A stretch of 64,000 nt of DNA from Drosophila persimilis. Taxonomy: Eukaryota > Arthropoda > Insecta > Diptera > Drosophilidae. The first letter of the stretch is position 1; every line of letters starts with the position of its first letter. The translations under genes and the position numbers were made by a program. Under the pieces are notes generated by a model. That model was not told the origin of the DNA. It worked only from the letters and a program-made list of their open reading frames with translations, and searched no databases. The stretch lies in the NCBI RefSeq assembly GCF_003286085.1, contig NW_020825314.1:248001-312000 (forward strand), written 5' to 3'. Of this stretch, positions 6,828 to 20,130 are shown piece by piece.

Positions 6828-9800
6828 TTTCCCGCCACCGGAGATAAGTTTACTGCCAGCGGAGAGACGTATTTCGTCAGCAGAGATAAGTTGTCCGGAA
6901 GGGGATATACATTTCCCGCCACCGGAAATTAGTTTTCCGCCAGCGGAGAGACGTATTTCGTCAGCAAAGATAAGTTTTCAGCAAGCGCAGAGACGTATTT
7001 CGTCAGCAGAGATAAGTTGTCCGGAAGGGGATATACATTTCCCGCCACCGGAAATTAGTTTTCCGCCAGCGGAGAGACGTATTTCGTCAGCAAAGATAAG
7101 TTTTCTGCAAGCGGAGAGACGTATTTTGTCAGCAGAGATAATTTGTCTGGCAGGGTATATAGATTTCCCGGCACCGGAAACAAGTTTTCCGCCAGCGGAG
7201 AGACGTATTTTGTCAGCAGAGATAATTTGTCTGGCAGGGTCTATAGATTTCCCGCAGCCGTAGATGAGTTTTCCGCCAGCGGAGAGACGTAGTTCGTTAG
7301 CAGAGATAAGTTGTCAGGACGGGGATATAAACGTCTCGCCGCCGGAGATAAGTTTTCTGCAAGCGGAGAGACGTATTTCGTCAGCAGAGATAAGTTGTCT
7401 GGCAGGGTATATAGATTTCCCGGCACCGGAAACAAGTTTTCCGCCAGCGGAGAGACGTATTTTGTCAGCAGAGATAATTTGTCTGGCAGGGTCTATAGAT
7501 TTCCCGCAGCCGTAGATGAGTTTTCCGCCAGCGGAGAGACGTAGTTCGTTAGCAGAGATAAGTTGTCAGGACGGGGATATAAACTTCTCGCCGCCGGAGA
7601 TAAGTTTTCTGCAAGCGCAGAGACGTATTTCGTCAGCAGAGATAAGTTGTCCGGCAGGGGATATATATTTCCCGCCACCGGATATAAGTTTACTGCCAGC
7701 GGAGAGACGTATTTCGTCAGCAGAGAAAAGTTGTCCGGAAGGGGATATACATTTCCCGTCACCGGAAATTAGTTTTCCGCCAGCGGAGACACGTATTTCG
7801 TCAGCAGAGATAAGTTGTCCGGCAGGGGATATAAATTTCCCGCCACCGGAGATAAGTTTACTGCCAGCGGAGAGACGTATTTCGTCAGCAGAGATAAGTT
7901 GTCTGGCAGGGGATATAGATTTCCCGGCACCGGAAATAAGTTTTCCGCCAGCGGAGAGACGTATTTTGTCAGCAGAGATAATTTGTCTGGCAGGGTCTAT
8001 AGATTTCCCGCAGCCGTAGATGAGTTTTCCGCCAGCGGAGAGACGTAGTTCGTTAGCAGAGATAAGTTGTCAGGACGGGGATATAAACGTCTCGCCGCCG
8101 GAGATAAGTTTTCTGCAAGCGGAGAGACGTATTTCGTCAGCAGAGATAAGTTGTCTGGCAGGGTATATAGATTTCCCGGCACCGGAAACAAGTTTTCCGC
8201 CAGCGGAGAGACGTATTTTGTCAGCAGAGATAATTTGTCTGGCAGGGTCTATAGATTTCCCGCAGCCGTAGATGAGTTTTCCGCCAGCGGAGAGACGTAG
8301 TTCGTTAGCAGAGATAAGTTGTCAGGACGGGGATATAAACTTCTCGCCGCCGGAGATAAGTTTTCTGCAAGCGCAGAGACGTATTTCGTCAGCAGAGATA
8401 AGTTGTCCGGCAGGGGATATAGATTTCCCGCCACCGGAAATAAGTTTTCTGCCAGCGTAGAGACGTATTTCGTCAGCAGAGATAAGTTGTCCGGCAGGGG
8501 ATATATATTTCCCGCCACCGGATATAAGTTTACTGCCAGCGGAGAGACGTATTTCGTCAGCAGAGAAAAGTTGTCCGGAAGGGGATATACATTTCCCGTC
8601 ACCGGAAATTAGTTTTCCGCCAGCGGAGACACGTATTTCGTCAGCAGAGATAAGTTGTCCGGCAGGGGATATATATTTCCCGCCACCGGAGATAAGTTTA
8701 CTGCCAGCGGAGAGACGTATTTCGTCAGCAGAGATAAGTTGTCTGGCAGGGGATATAGATTTCCCGGCACCGGAAATAAGTTTTCCGCCAGCGGAGAGAC
8801 GTATTTTGTCAGCAGAGATAATTTGTCTGGCAGGGTCTATAGATTTCCCGCAGCCGTAGATGAGTTTTCCGCCAGCGGAGAGACGTAGTTCGTTAGCAGA
8901 GATAAGTTGTCAGGACGGGGATATAAACGTCTCGCCGCCGGAGATAAGTTTTCTGCAAGCGGAGAAACGTATTTCGTCAGCAGAGATAAGTTGTCCGGCA
9001 GGGGATATAAACTTCCCGCCAACGGAAATTAGTTCTCCGCCAGCGGAGAGACGTATTTTGTCAGCAGAGATAAGTTGTCCGGCAGGGGATATATATTTCC
9101 CGCCACCGGAGATAAGTTTACTGCCAGCGGAGAGACGTATTTCGTCAGCAGAGATAAGTTGTCCGGAAGGGGATATACATTTCCCGCCACCGGAAATTAG
9201 TTTTCCGCCAGCGGAGAGACGTATTTCGTCAGCAAAGATAAGTTTTCAGCAAGCGGAGAGACGTATTTCGTCAGCAGAGATAAGTTGTCCGGAAGGGGAT
9301 ATACATTTTCCGCCACCGGAAATTAGTTTTCCGCCAGCGGAGAGACGTATTTCGTCAGCAAAGATAAGTTTTCTGCAAGCGGAGAGACGTATTTTGTCAG
9401 CAGAGATAACTTGTCTGGCAGGGTATATAGATTTCCCGGCACCGGAAACAAGTTTTCCGCCAGCGGAGAGACGTATTTTGTCAGCAGAGATAATTTGTCT
9501 GGCAGGGTCTATAGATTTCCCGCAGCCGTAGATGAGTTTTCCGCCAGCGGAGAGACGTAGTTCGTTAGCAGAGATAAGTTGTCAGGACGGGGATATAAAC
9601 TTCTCGCCGCCGGAGATAAGTTTTCTGCAAGCGCAGAGACGTATTTCGTCAGCAGAGATAAGTTGTCCGGCAGGGGATATAGATTTCCCGCCACCGGAAA
9701 TAAGTTTTCTGCCAGCGTAGAGACGTATTTCGTCAGCAGAGATAAGTTGTCCGGCAGGGGATAGATATTTCCCGCCACCGGATATAAGTTTACTGCCAGC

Positions 9801-12800
9801 GAAAAGACGTATTTCGTCAGCAGAGAAAAAAATGTCCGGAAGGGAATATACATTTCCCGTCACCGAAAATTAGTTTTCCGCCAGCGGAGACACGTATTTC
9901 GTCAGCAGAGAAAAGTTGTCCGGAAGGGGATATACATTTCCCGCCACCGGAAATTAGTTTTCCGCCAGCGGAGAGACGTATTTCGTCAGCAAAGATAAGT
10001 TTTCTGCAAGCGGAGAGACGTATTTCGTCAGCAGAGATAAGTTGTCTGGCAGGGGATATAGATTTCCCGGCACCGGAAATAAGTTTTCCGCCAGCGGAGA
10101 GAGGTATTTCGTCAGCAGACATAAGTTGTCTGGCAGGGAATATAGATTTCTCGCCGCCGGAGATAAGTTTTCCGCCAGCGGAGAGACGTATTTCGTTGGT
10201 AGAGATAAGTTGTCAAGCCGGGGATATAAACTTCTCGCCGCCGGAGATAAGTTTTCTGCAAGCGGAGAGACGTATTTCGTCAGCAGAGATAAGTTGTCCG
10301 GCAGGGGATATATATTTCCCGCCACCGGAAATAAGTTTTCCGCCAGCGGAGAGATGTATTTTGTTTGCCGAGATAAGATGTCCCGCCGCCGGAAGTAAAT
10401 GTTTTGCCAGCGGAGATAAGTTTTTTGCCGGCGGAGAAACGTAGGTCGTCTGCGTAGATAAGTTTTCCGCCAGCGGAGAGACGTATTTTGTCAGCAGAGA
10501 TAAGTTGTCCGGCAGGGGATATATATTTCCCGCCACCGGAGATAAGTTTTCCGCCAGCGGAGAGACGTAGTTCGTTAGCAGAGATAAGTTGTCAGGACGG
10601 GGATATAAACTTCTCGCCGCCGGAGATAAGTTTTCTGCAAGCGGAGAAACGTATTTCGTCAGCAGAGATAAGTTGTCCGGCAGGGGATATAAACTTCCCG
10701 CCAACGGAAATTAGTTCTCCGCCAGCGGAGAGACGTATTTTGTCAGCAGAGATAAGTTGTCCGGCAGGGGATATATATTTCCCGCCACCGGAGATAAGTT
10801 TACTGCCAGCGGAGAGACGTATTTCGTCAGCAGAGATATGTTGTCCGGAAGGGGATATACATTTCCCGCCACCGGAAATTAGTTTTCCGCCAGCGGAGAG
10901 ACGTATTTCGTCAGCAAAGATAAGTTTTCAGCAAGCGGAGAGACGTATTTCGTCAGCAGAGATAAGTTGTCCGGCAGGGGATATATATTTCCCGATACCG
11001 GAGATAAGTTTACTGCCAGCGGAGAGACGTTTTTCGTCAGCAGAGATAAGTTGTCCGGAAGGGGATATACATTTCCCGCCACCGGAAATTAGTTTTCCGC
11101 CAGCGGAGAGACGTATTTCGTCAGCAAAGATAAGTTTTCAGCAAGCGGAGAGACGTATTTCGTCAGCAGAGATAAGTTGTCCGGAAGGGGATATACATTT
11201 CCCGCCACCGGAAATTAGTTTTCCGCCAGCGGAGAGACGTATTTTGTCAGCAGAGATAAGTTGTCCGGCAGGGGATATATATTTCCCGATACCGGAGATA
11301 AGTTTACTGCCAGCGGAGAGACGTATTTCGTCAGCAGAGATAAGTTGTCCGGAAGGGGATATACATTTCCCGCCACCGGAAATTAGTTTTCCGCCAGCGG
11401 AGAGACGTATTTCGTCAGCAAAGATAAGTTTTCAGCAAGCGGAGAGACGTATTTCGTCAGCAGAGATAAGTTGTCCGGAAGGGGATATACATTTCCCGCC
11501 ACCGGAAATTAGTTTTCCGCCAGCGGAGAGACGTATTTCGTCAGCAAAGATAAGTTTTCTGCAAGCGGAGAGACGTATTTTGTCAGCAGAGATAATTTGT
11601 CTGGCAGGGTCTATAGATTTCCCGCAGCCGTAGATGAGTTTTCCGCCAGCGGATAGACGTAGTTCGTTAGCAGAGATAAGTTGTCAGGACGGGGATATAC
11701 ACTTCTCGCCGCCGGAGATAAGTTTTCTGCAAGCGGAGAGACGTATTTCGTCAGCAGAGATAAGTTGTCTGGCAGGGGATATATATTTCCCGGCACCGGA
11801 AATAAGTTTTCCGCCAGCGGAGAGACGTATTTTGTCAGCAGAGATAATTTGTCTGGCAGGGTCTATAGATTTCCCGCAGCCGTAGATGAGTTTTCCGCCA
11901 GCGGAGAGACATAGTTCGTTAGCAGAGATAAGTTGTCAGGACGGGGATATAAACTTCTCGCCGCCGGAGATAAGTTTTCTGCAAGCGGAGAGACGTATTT
12001 CGTCAGCAGAGATAAGTTGTCCGGAAGGGGATATACATTTCCCGCCACCGGAAATTAGTTTTCCGCCAGCGGAGAGACGTATTTCATCAGCAAAGATAAG
12101 TTTTCTGCAAGCGGAGAGAAGTATTTCGTCAGCAGAGATAAGTTGTCCGGCAGGGGCTATAGATTTCCCGCCACCGGAAATAAGTTTTCCGCCAGCGGAG
12201 ACACGTATTTCGTTAGCAGAGATAAGTTGTCTGGCAGGGGATATAGATTTCCCGGCACCGGAAATAAGTTTTCCGCCAGCGGAGAGAGGTATTTCGTCAG
12301 CAGACATAAGTTGTCTGGCAGGGAATATAGATTTCTCGCCGCCGGAGATAAGTTTTCCGCCAGCGGAGAGACGTAATTCGTTGGCAGAGATAAGTTGTCA
12401 AGCCGGGGTTATAAACTTCTCGCCGCCGGAGATAAGTTTTCTGCAAGCGGAGAGACGTATTTCGTCAGCAGAGATAAGTTGTCCGGCAGGGGATATAAAC
12501 TTCCCGCCACCGGAAATTAGTTCTCCACCAGCGGAGAGACGTATTTTGTCAGCAGAGATAAGTTGTCCGGCAGGGGATATAAATTTCCCGCCACCGGAGA
12601 TAAGTTTTCCGCCAGCGGAGAGACGTATTTTGTCAGCAGAGATAAGTTGTCCGGCAGGGGCTATAAATTTCCGCCTCTGGAGAAAAGCTTTCCGCCAGCG
12701 GATATACATTTCCCGCCACCGGAGATAAGTTTTCTGCCAGCGGAGAGACGTATTTTGTCAGCAGTGATAAGTTGTCCGGCAGGGGATATAAATTTCCCGC

Positions 12801-12900
12801 CACCGGAGATAAGTTTTCCGCCAGCGGAGAGACGTATTTCGTCAGCAGAGATAAGTTGTCCGGCAGGGGATATAAACTTCCCGCCACCGGAAATTAGTTT
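6824..12900. repeat. Satellite block with 'TAGATGAG' marker tetramers
   Basis: Regular 84-bp tetramers. A diagnostic variant reading CCGCAGCCGTAGATGAG, followed by ACGTAGTTCGTTAGC and GTCAGGACGGGG, recurs at 7264, 7516, 8020, 8272, 8860, 9532, 11634 and 11886. Within the 7264-9532 run the spacings are exact multiples of 84 (252, 504, 252, 588, 672), which shows a higher-order repeat of about 756-840 bp: 7264-8019 resembles 8020-8859. The 9.95-10.45 kb stretch copies 2.37-2.87 kb. The stretch 10488-10772 copies the 285 bp that precede the retrotransposon. At 10.8-11.6 kb, U3 is often GTCCGGAAGGGG and U4 CCACCGGAAATTAG. No gene is seen. Confidence 0.93.
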
Positions 12901-15900
12901 TCCGCCAGCGAAGAGACGTATTTCGTCTGCAGAGATAAGTTTTCTGCAAGCGGAGAGACGTGTTTCGTCAGCAGAGATAAGTTGTCCGGCAGGGGATATA
13001 GATTTCCCGCCACCGTAAATAAGTTTTCCGCCAGCGAAGAGATGTATTTTGTCAGCAGAGATAAGATGTCCGGCAGGATATATAAATTCCTCGCAGCCGG
13101 AAGTAAATGTTCTGCCAGCGGAGATAAGTTTTCAGGAGGGGGGGAGAAAAGTTTTCCGCCAGCGGATATAAATTTCCCGCCGCCGGAGATAAGCTTTCTG
13201 CCCGCGGAAAGACGTATTTTGTCAGCAAAGATAAGATAAGATAAGATGTCTGTCAGCGGAGAAAAGTTTTCCGCCAGCGGATATAAATTTTCCGCCAGCG
13301 GATATAAATTTCCCGCTACCGCAGATAAGTTTTCCGCCAGCGGAGAGATGTATTTTGTCAGCAGAGATAAGTTGTCTGGCAGGGGATATAGATTTCCCGG
13401 CACCGGAAATAAGTTTTCCGCCAGCGGAGAGAGGTATTTCGTCAGCAGACATAAGTTGTCTGGCAGGGAATATAGATTTCTCGCCGCCGGAGATAAGTTT
13501 TCCGCCAGCGGAGAGACGTATTTCGTTGGCAGAGATAAGTTGTCAAGCCGGGGATATAAACTTCCCGCCACCGGAGATAAGTTTTCTGCCGGCGTAGAGA
13601 CGTATTTCGTCAGCAGAGATAAGTTGTCCGGCAGGGGATATAAACTTCCCGTCACCGGAAATTAGTTCTCCACCAGCGGAGAGACGTATTTTGTCAGCAG
13701 AGATAAGTTGTCCGGCAGGGGATATGAATTTCCCGCCACCGGAGATAAGTTTTCCGCCAGCGGAGAGACGTATTTTGTCAGCAGAGATAAGTTGTCCGGC
13801 AGGGGCTATAAATTTCCCCCTCCGGAAATAAGTTTTCCGCCAGCGGAGAGACGTATTTTGTCAGCAGAGATAATTTGTCTGGCAGGGTCTATAGATTTCC
13901 CGCAGCCGTAGATGAGTTTTCCGCCAGCGGAGAGACGTAGTTCGTTAGCAGAGATAAGTTGTCAGGACGGGGATATAAACTTCTCGCCGCCGGAGATAAG
14001 TTTTCTGCAAGCGGAGAGACGTATTTCGTCAGCAGAGAAAAGTTGTCCGGAAGGGGATATACATTTCCCGTCACCGAAAATTAGTTTTCCGCCAGCGGAG
14101 ACACGTATTTCGTCAGCAGAGATAAGTTGTCCGGCAGGGGATATATATTTCCCGCCACCGGAGATAAGTTTACTGCCAGCGGAGAGACGTATTTCGTCAG
14201 CAGAGATAAGTTGTCCGGAAGGGGATATACATTTCCCGCCACCGGAAATTAGTTTTCCGCCAGCGGAGAGACGTATTTCGTCAGCAAAGATAAGTTTTCA
14301 GCAAGCGGAGAGACGTATTTCGTCAGCAGAGATAAGTTGTCCGGAAGGGGATATACATTTCCCGCCACCGGAAATTAGTTTTCCGCCAGCGGAGAGACGT
14401 ATTTCGTCAGCAAAGATAAGTTTTCTGCAAGCGGAGAGACGTATTTCGTCAGCAGAGATAAGTTGTCTGGCAGGGGATATAGATTTCCCGGCACCGGAAA
14501 TAAGTTTTCCGCCAGCGGAGAGAGGTATTTCGTCAGCAGACATAAGTTGTCTGGCAGGGAATATAGATTTCTCGCCGCCGGAGATAAGTTTTCCGCCAGC
14601 GGAGAGACGTATTTCGTTGGCAGAGATAAGTTGTCAAGCCGGGGATATAAACTTCTCGCCGCCGGAGATAAGTTTTCTGCAAGCGGAGAGACGTATTTCG
14701 TCAGCAGAGATAAGTTGTCCGGCAGGGGATATATATTTCCCGCCACCGGAAATAAGTTTTCCGCCAGCGGAGAGATGTATTTTGTTTGCCGAGATAAGAT
14801 GTTCCGCCGCCGGAAGTAAATGTTTTGCCAGCGGAGATAAGTTTTTTGCCGGCGGAGAAACGTAGGTCGTCTGCGTAGATAAGATTTCCGCCAGCGGAGA
14901 GACGTATTTTGTCAGCAGAGATAAGTTGTCCGGCAGGGGATATGAATTTCCCGCCACCGGAGATAAGTTTTCCGCCAGCGGAGAGACGTATTTCGTTGGC
15001 AGAGATAAGTTGTCAAGCCGGGGATATAAACTTCTCGCCGCCGGAGATAAGTTTTCTGCAAGCGGAGAGACGTATTTCGTCAGCAGAGATAAGTTGTCCG
15101 GCAGGGGATATATATTTCCCGCCACCGGAAATAAGTTTTCCGCCAGCGGAGAGATGTATTTTGTTTGCCGAGATAAGATGTCCCGCCGCCGGAAGTAAAT
15201 GTTTTGCCAGCGGAGATAAGTTTTTTGCCGGCGGAGAAACGTAGGTCGTCTGCGTAGATAAGTTTTCCGCCAGCGGATATAAATTTTCCGCCAGCGGATA
15301 TAAATTTCCCGCTACCGCAGATAAGTTTTCCGCCAGCGGAGAGATGTATTTTGTCAGCAGAGATAAGTTGTCTGGCAGGGGATATAGATTTCCCAGCACC
15401 GGAAATAAGTTTTCCGCCAGCGGAGAGAGGTATTTCGTCAGCAGACATAAGTTGTCTGGCAGGGAATATAGATTTCTCGCCGCCGGAGATAAGTTTTCTG
15501 CAAGCGGAGAGACGTATTTCGTCAGCAGAGATAAGTTGTCCGGCAGGGGATATATATTTCCCGCCACCGGAAATAAGTTTTCCGCCAGCGGAGAGATGTA
15601 TTTTGTTTGCCGAGATAAGATGTTCCGCCGCCGGAAGTAAATGTTTTGCCAGCGGAGATAAGTTTTTTGCCGGCGGAGAAACGTAGGTCGTCTGCGTAGA
15701 TAAGATTTCCGCCAGCGGAGAGACGTATTTTGTCAGCAGAGATAAGTTGTCCGGCAGGGGATATGAATTTCCCGCCACCGGAGATAAGTTTTCCGCCAGC
15801 GGAGAGACGTATTTCGTTGGCAGAGATAAGTTGTCAAGCCGGGGTTATAAACTTCTCGCCGCCGGAGATAAGTTTTCTGCAAGCGGAGAGACGTATTTCG

Positions 15901-18900
15901 TCAGCAGAGATAAGTTGTCCGGCAGGGGATATAAACTTCCCGCCACCGGAAATTAGTTCTCCACCAGCGGAGAGACGTATTTTGTCAGCAGAGATAAGTT
16001 GTCCGGCAGGGGATATGAATTTCCCGCCACCGGAGATAAGTTTTCCGCCAGCGGAGAGACGTATTTTGTCAGCAGAGATAAGTTGTCCGGCAGGGGCTAT
16101 AAATTTCCCCCTCTGGAGAAAAGTTTTCCGCCAGCGGATATACATTTCCCGCCACCGGAGATAAGTTTTCTGCCAGCGGAGAGACGTATTTTGTCAGCAG
16201 AGATAAGTTGTCCGGCAGGGGATATAAATTTCCCGCCACCGGAGATAAGTTTTCCGCCAGCGGAGAGACGTATTTCGTCAGCAGAGATAAGTTGTCCGGC
16301 AGGGGATATATATTTCCCGCCACCGGAAATTAGTTTTCCGCCAGCGAAGAGACGTATTTCGTCTGCAGAGATAAGTTTTCTGCAAGCGGAGAGACGTGTT
16401 TCGTCAGCAGAGATAAGTTGTCCGGCAGGGGATATAGATTTCCCGCCACCGTAAATAAGTTTTCCGCCAGCGAAGAGATGTATTTTGTCAGCAGAGATAA
16501 GATGTCCGGCAGGATATATAAATTCCTCGCAGCCGGAAGTAAATGTTCTGCCAGCGGAGATAAGTTTTCAGGAGGGGGGGAGAAAAGTTTTCCGCCAGCG
16601 GATATAAATTTCCCGCCGCCGGAGATAAGCTTTCTGCCCGCGGAAAGACGTATTTTGTCAGCAAAGATAAGATAAGATAAGATGTCTGTCAGCGGAGAAA
16701 AGTTTTCCGCCAGCGGATATAAATTTTCCGCCAGCGGATATAAATTTCCCGCTACCGCAGATAAGTTTTCCGCCAGCGGAGAGATGTATTTTGTCAGCAG
16801 AGATAAGTTGTCTGGCAGGGGATATAGATTTCCCAGCACCGGAAATAAGTTTTCCGCCAGCGGAGAGAGGTATTTCGTCAGCAGACATAAGTTGTCTGGC
16901 AGGGAATATAGATTTCTCGCCGCCGGAGATAAGTTTTCCGCCAGCGGAGAGACGTATTTCGTTGGCAGAGATAAGTTGTCAAGCCGGGGATATAAACTTC
17001 CCGCCACCGGAGATAAGTTTTCTGCCGGCGTAGAGACGTATTTCGTCAGCAGAGATAAGTTGTCCGGCAGGGGATATATATTTCCCGGCACCGGAAATAA
17101 GTTTTCCGCCAGCGGAGAGAGGTATTTCGTCAGCAGACATAAGTTGTCTGGCAGGGAATATAGATTTCTCGCCGCCGGAGATAAGTTTTCCGCCAGCGGA
17201 GAGACGTATTTCGTTGGCAGAGATAAGTTGTCAAGCCGGGGATATAAACTTCCCGCCACCGGAGATAAGTTTTCTGCCGGCGTAGAGACGTATTTCGTCA
17301 GCAGAGATAAGTTGTCCGGCAGGGGATATAAACTTCCCGCCACCGGAAATTAGTTCTCCACCAGCGGAGAGACGTATTTTGTCAGCAGAGATAAGTTGTC
17401 CGCCGGAGATAAGTTTTCCGCCAGCGGAGAGACGTATTTTGTCAGCAGAGATAAGTTGTCCGGCAGGGGCTATAAATTTCCCCCTCCGGAAATAAGTTTT
17501 CCGCCAGCGGAGAGACGTATTTTGTCAGCAGAGATAATTTGTCTGGCAGGGTCTATAGATTTCCCGCAGCCGTAGATGAGTTTTCCGCCAGCGGAGAGAC
17601 ATAGTTCGTTAGCAGAGATAAGTTGTCAGGACGGGGACATAAACTTCTCGCCGCCGGAGATAAGTTTTCTGCAAGCGGAGAGACGTATTTCGTCAGCAGA
17701 GATAAGTTGTCCGGAAGGGGATATACATTTCTCGCCACCGGAAATTAGTTTTCCGCCAGCGGAGAGACGTATTTCGTCAGCAAAGATAAGTTTTCTGCAA
17801 GCGGAGAGAAGTATTTCGTCAGCAGAGATAAGTTGTCCGGCAGGGGCTATAGATTTCCCGCCACCGGAAATAAGTTTTCCGCCAGCGGAGACACGTATTT
17901 CGTTAGCAGAGATAAGTTGTCTGGCAGGGGATATAGATTTACCGGCACCGGAAATAAGTTTTCCGCCAGCGGAGAGAGGTATTTCGTCAGCAGACATAAG
18001 TTGTCTGGCAGGGAATATAGATTTCTCGCCGCCGGAGATAAGTTTTCCGCCAGCGGAGAGACGTATTTCGTTGGCAGAGATAAGTTGTCAAGCCGGGGTT
18101 ATAAACTTCTCGCCGCCGGAGATAAGTTTTCTGCAAGCGGAGAGACGTATTTCGTCAGCAGAGATAAGTTGTCCGGAGAGACGTATTTTGTCAGCAGAGA
18201 TAAGTTGTCCGGCGGGGGATATGAATTTCCCGCCACCGGAGATAAGTTTTCCGCCAGCGGAGAGACGTATTTTGTCAGCAGAGATAAGTTGTCCGGCAGG
18301 ACAACCCCCTCTGGAGAAAAGTTTTCCGCCAGCGGATATACATTTCCCGCCACCGGAGATAAGTTTTCTGCCAGCGGAGGGACGTATTTTGTCAGCAGTG
18401 ATAAGTTGTCCGGCAGGGGATATAAATTTCCCGCCACCGGAGATAAGTTTTCCGCCAGCGGAGAGACGTATTTCGTCAGCAGAGATAAGTTGTCCGGCAG
18501 GGGATATAAACTTCCCGCCACCGGAAATTAGTTTTCCGCCAGCGAAGAGACGTATTTCGTCTGCAGAGATAAGTTTTCTGCAAGCGGAGAGACGTGTTTC
18601 GTCAGCAGAGATAAGTTGTCCGGCAGGGGATATAGATTTCCCGCCACCGTAAATAAGTTTTCCGCCAGCGAAGAGATGTATTTTGTCAGCAGAGATAAGA
18701 TGTCCGGCAGGATATATAAATTCCTCGCAGCCGGAAGTAAATGTTCTGCCAGCGGAGATAAGTTTTCAGGAGGGGGGGAGAAAAGCTTTCCGCCAGCGGA
18801 TATAAATTTCCCGCCGCCGGAGATAAGCTTTCTGCCCGCGGAAAGACGTATTTTGTCAGCAAAGATAAGATAAGATAAGATGTCTGTCAGCGGAGAAAAG

Positions 18901-20130
18901 TTTTCCGCCAGCGGATATAAATTTTCCGCCAGCGGATATAAATTTCCCGCTACCGCAGATAAGTTTTCCGCCAGCGGAGAGATGTATTTTGTCAGCAGAG
19001 ATAAGTTGTCTGGCAGGGGATATAGATTTCCCGGCACCGGAAATAAGTTTTCCGCCAGCGGAGAGAGGTATTTCGTCAGCAGACATAAGTTGTCTGGCAG
19101 GGAATATAGATTTCTCGCCGCCGGAGATAAGTTTTCCGCCAGCGGAGAGACGTATTTCGTTGGCAGAGATAAGTTGTCAAGCCGGGGATATAAACTTCCC
19201 GCCACCGGAGATAAGTTTTCTGCCAGCGTAGAGACGTATTTCGTCAGCAGAGATAAGTTGTCCGGCAGGGGATATAGATTTCCCGCCACCGGAAATAAGT
19301 TTTCTGCCAGCGTAGAGACGTATTTCGTCAGCAGAGATAAGTTGTCCGGCAGGGGATATATATTTCCCGCCACCGGAAATAATTTTTCCGCTAGCGGAGA
19401 GATGTATTTTGTAAATGTTTTGCCAGCGGAGATAAGTTTTTTGCCGCCGGAGAAACGTAGGTCGTCTGCGTAGATAAGTTTTCCGCCAGCGGAGAGACGT
19501 ATTTTGTCAGCAGAGATAAGTTGTCCGGCAGGGGATATATATTTCCCGCCACCGGAAATTAGTTTTCCGCCAGCGAAGAGACGTATTTCGTCTGCAGAGA
19601 TAAGTTTTCTGCAAGCGGAGAGACGTGTTTCGTCAGCAGAGATAAGTTGTCCGGCAGGGGATATAGATTTCCCGCCACCGTAAATAAGTTTTCCGCCAGC
19701 GAAGAGATGTATTTTGTCAGCAGAGATAAGATGTCCGGCAGGGGATATAAATTCCTCGCAGCCGGAAGTAAATGTTCTGCCAGCGGAGATAAGTTTTCCA
19801 GAGGGGGGGGAGAAAAGTTTTCCGCCAGGGGATATAAATTTCCCGCCGCCGGAGATAAGCTTTCTTCCCGCGGAAAGACGTATTTTGTCAGCAAAGATAA
19901 GATAAGATGTCTGTCAGCGGAGAAAAGTTTTCCGCCAGCGGATATAAATTTCCCGCTACCGCAGATAAGTTTTCCGCCAGCGGAGAGATGTATTTTGTCA
20001 GCCGAGATAAGATGTCCGGCAGGGGATATAAATTTCCCGTCGCCGGAAGCAAATGTTTTGCCAGCGGAGATAAGTTTTCTGCCGGCGGAGAGACGTAGGT
20101 CGTCTGCGGAGATAAGTTGTCCGGCATAGG
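12901..20130. repeat. Satellite block with a travelling G-run / GATAA module
   Basis: Contains four copies of an approximately 0.5-1 kb module, around 12.98, 16.42, 18.62 and 19.65 kb (offsets 3436, 2198 and 1031 bp). Each carries TTTTC(C)AGAGG-type sequence running into seven or eight Gs, then AGAAAAG, and about 90 bp later a short (GATAA)n run before GATGTCTGTCAGCGG. The first three have three GATAA steps before GATG, the fourth has two. The stretch 13912-14865 is a near-identical copy of 1905-2858. Internal deletions break the 21-bp phase near 17400, 18175 and 18300. No gene is seen. Confidence 0.92.

Noticed and set aside
10488..11633. 381-codon plus-strand open frame as a gene
   Set aside because: It starts at TTG, consists of ISFPPAE-type heptads only, and ends at the recurrent GCCGTAG variant, so it is a satellite by-product.
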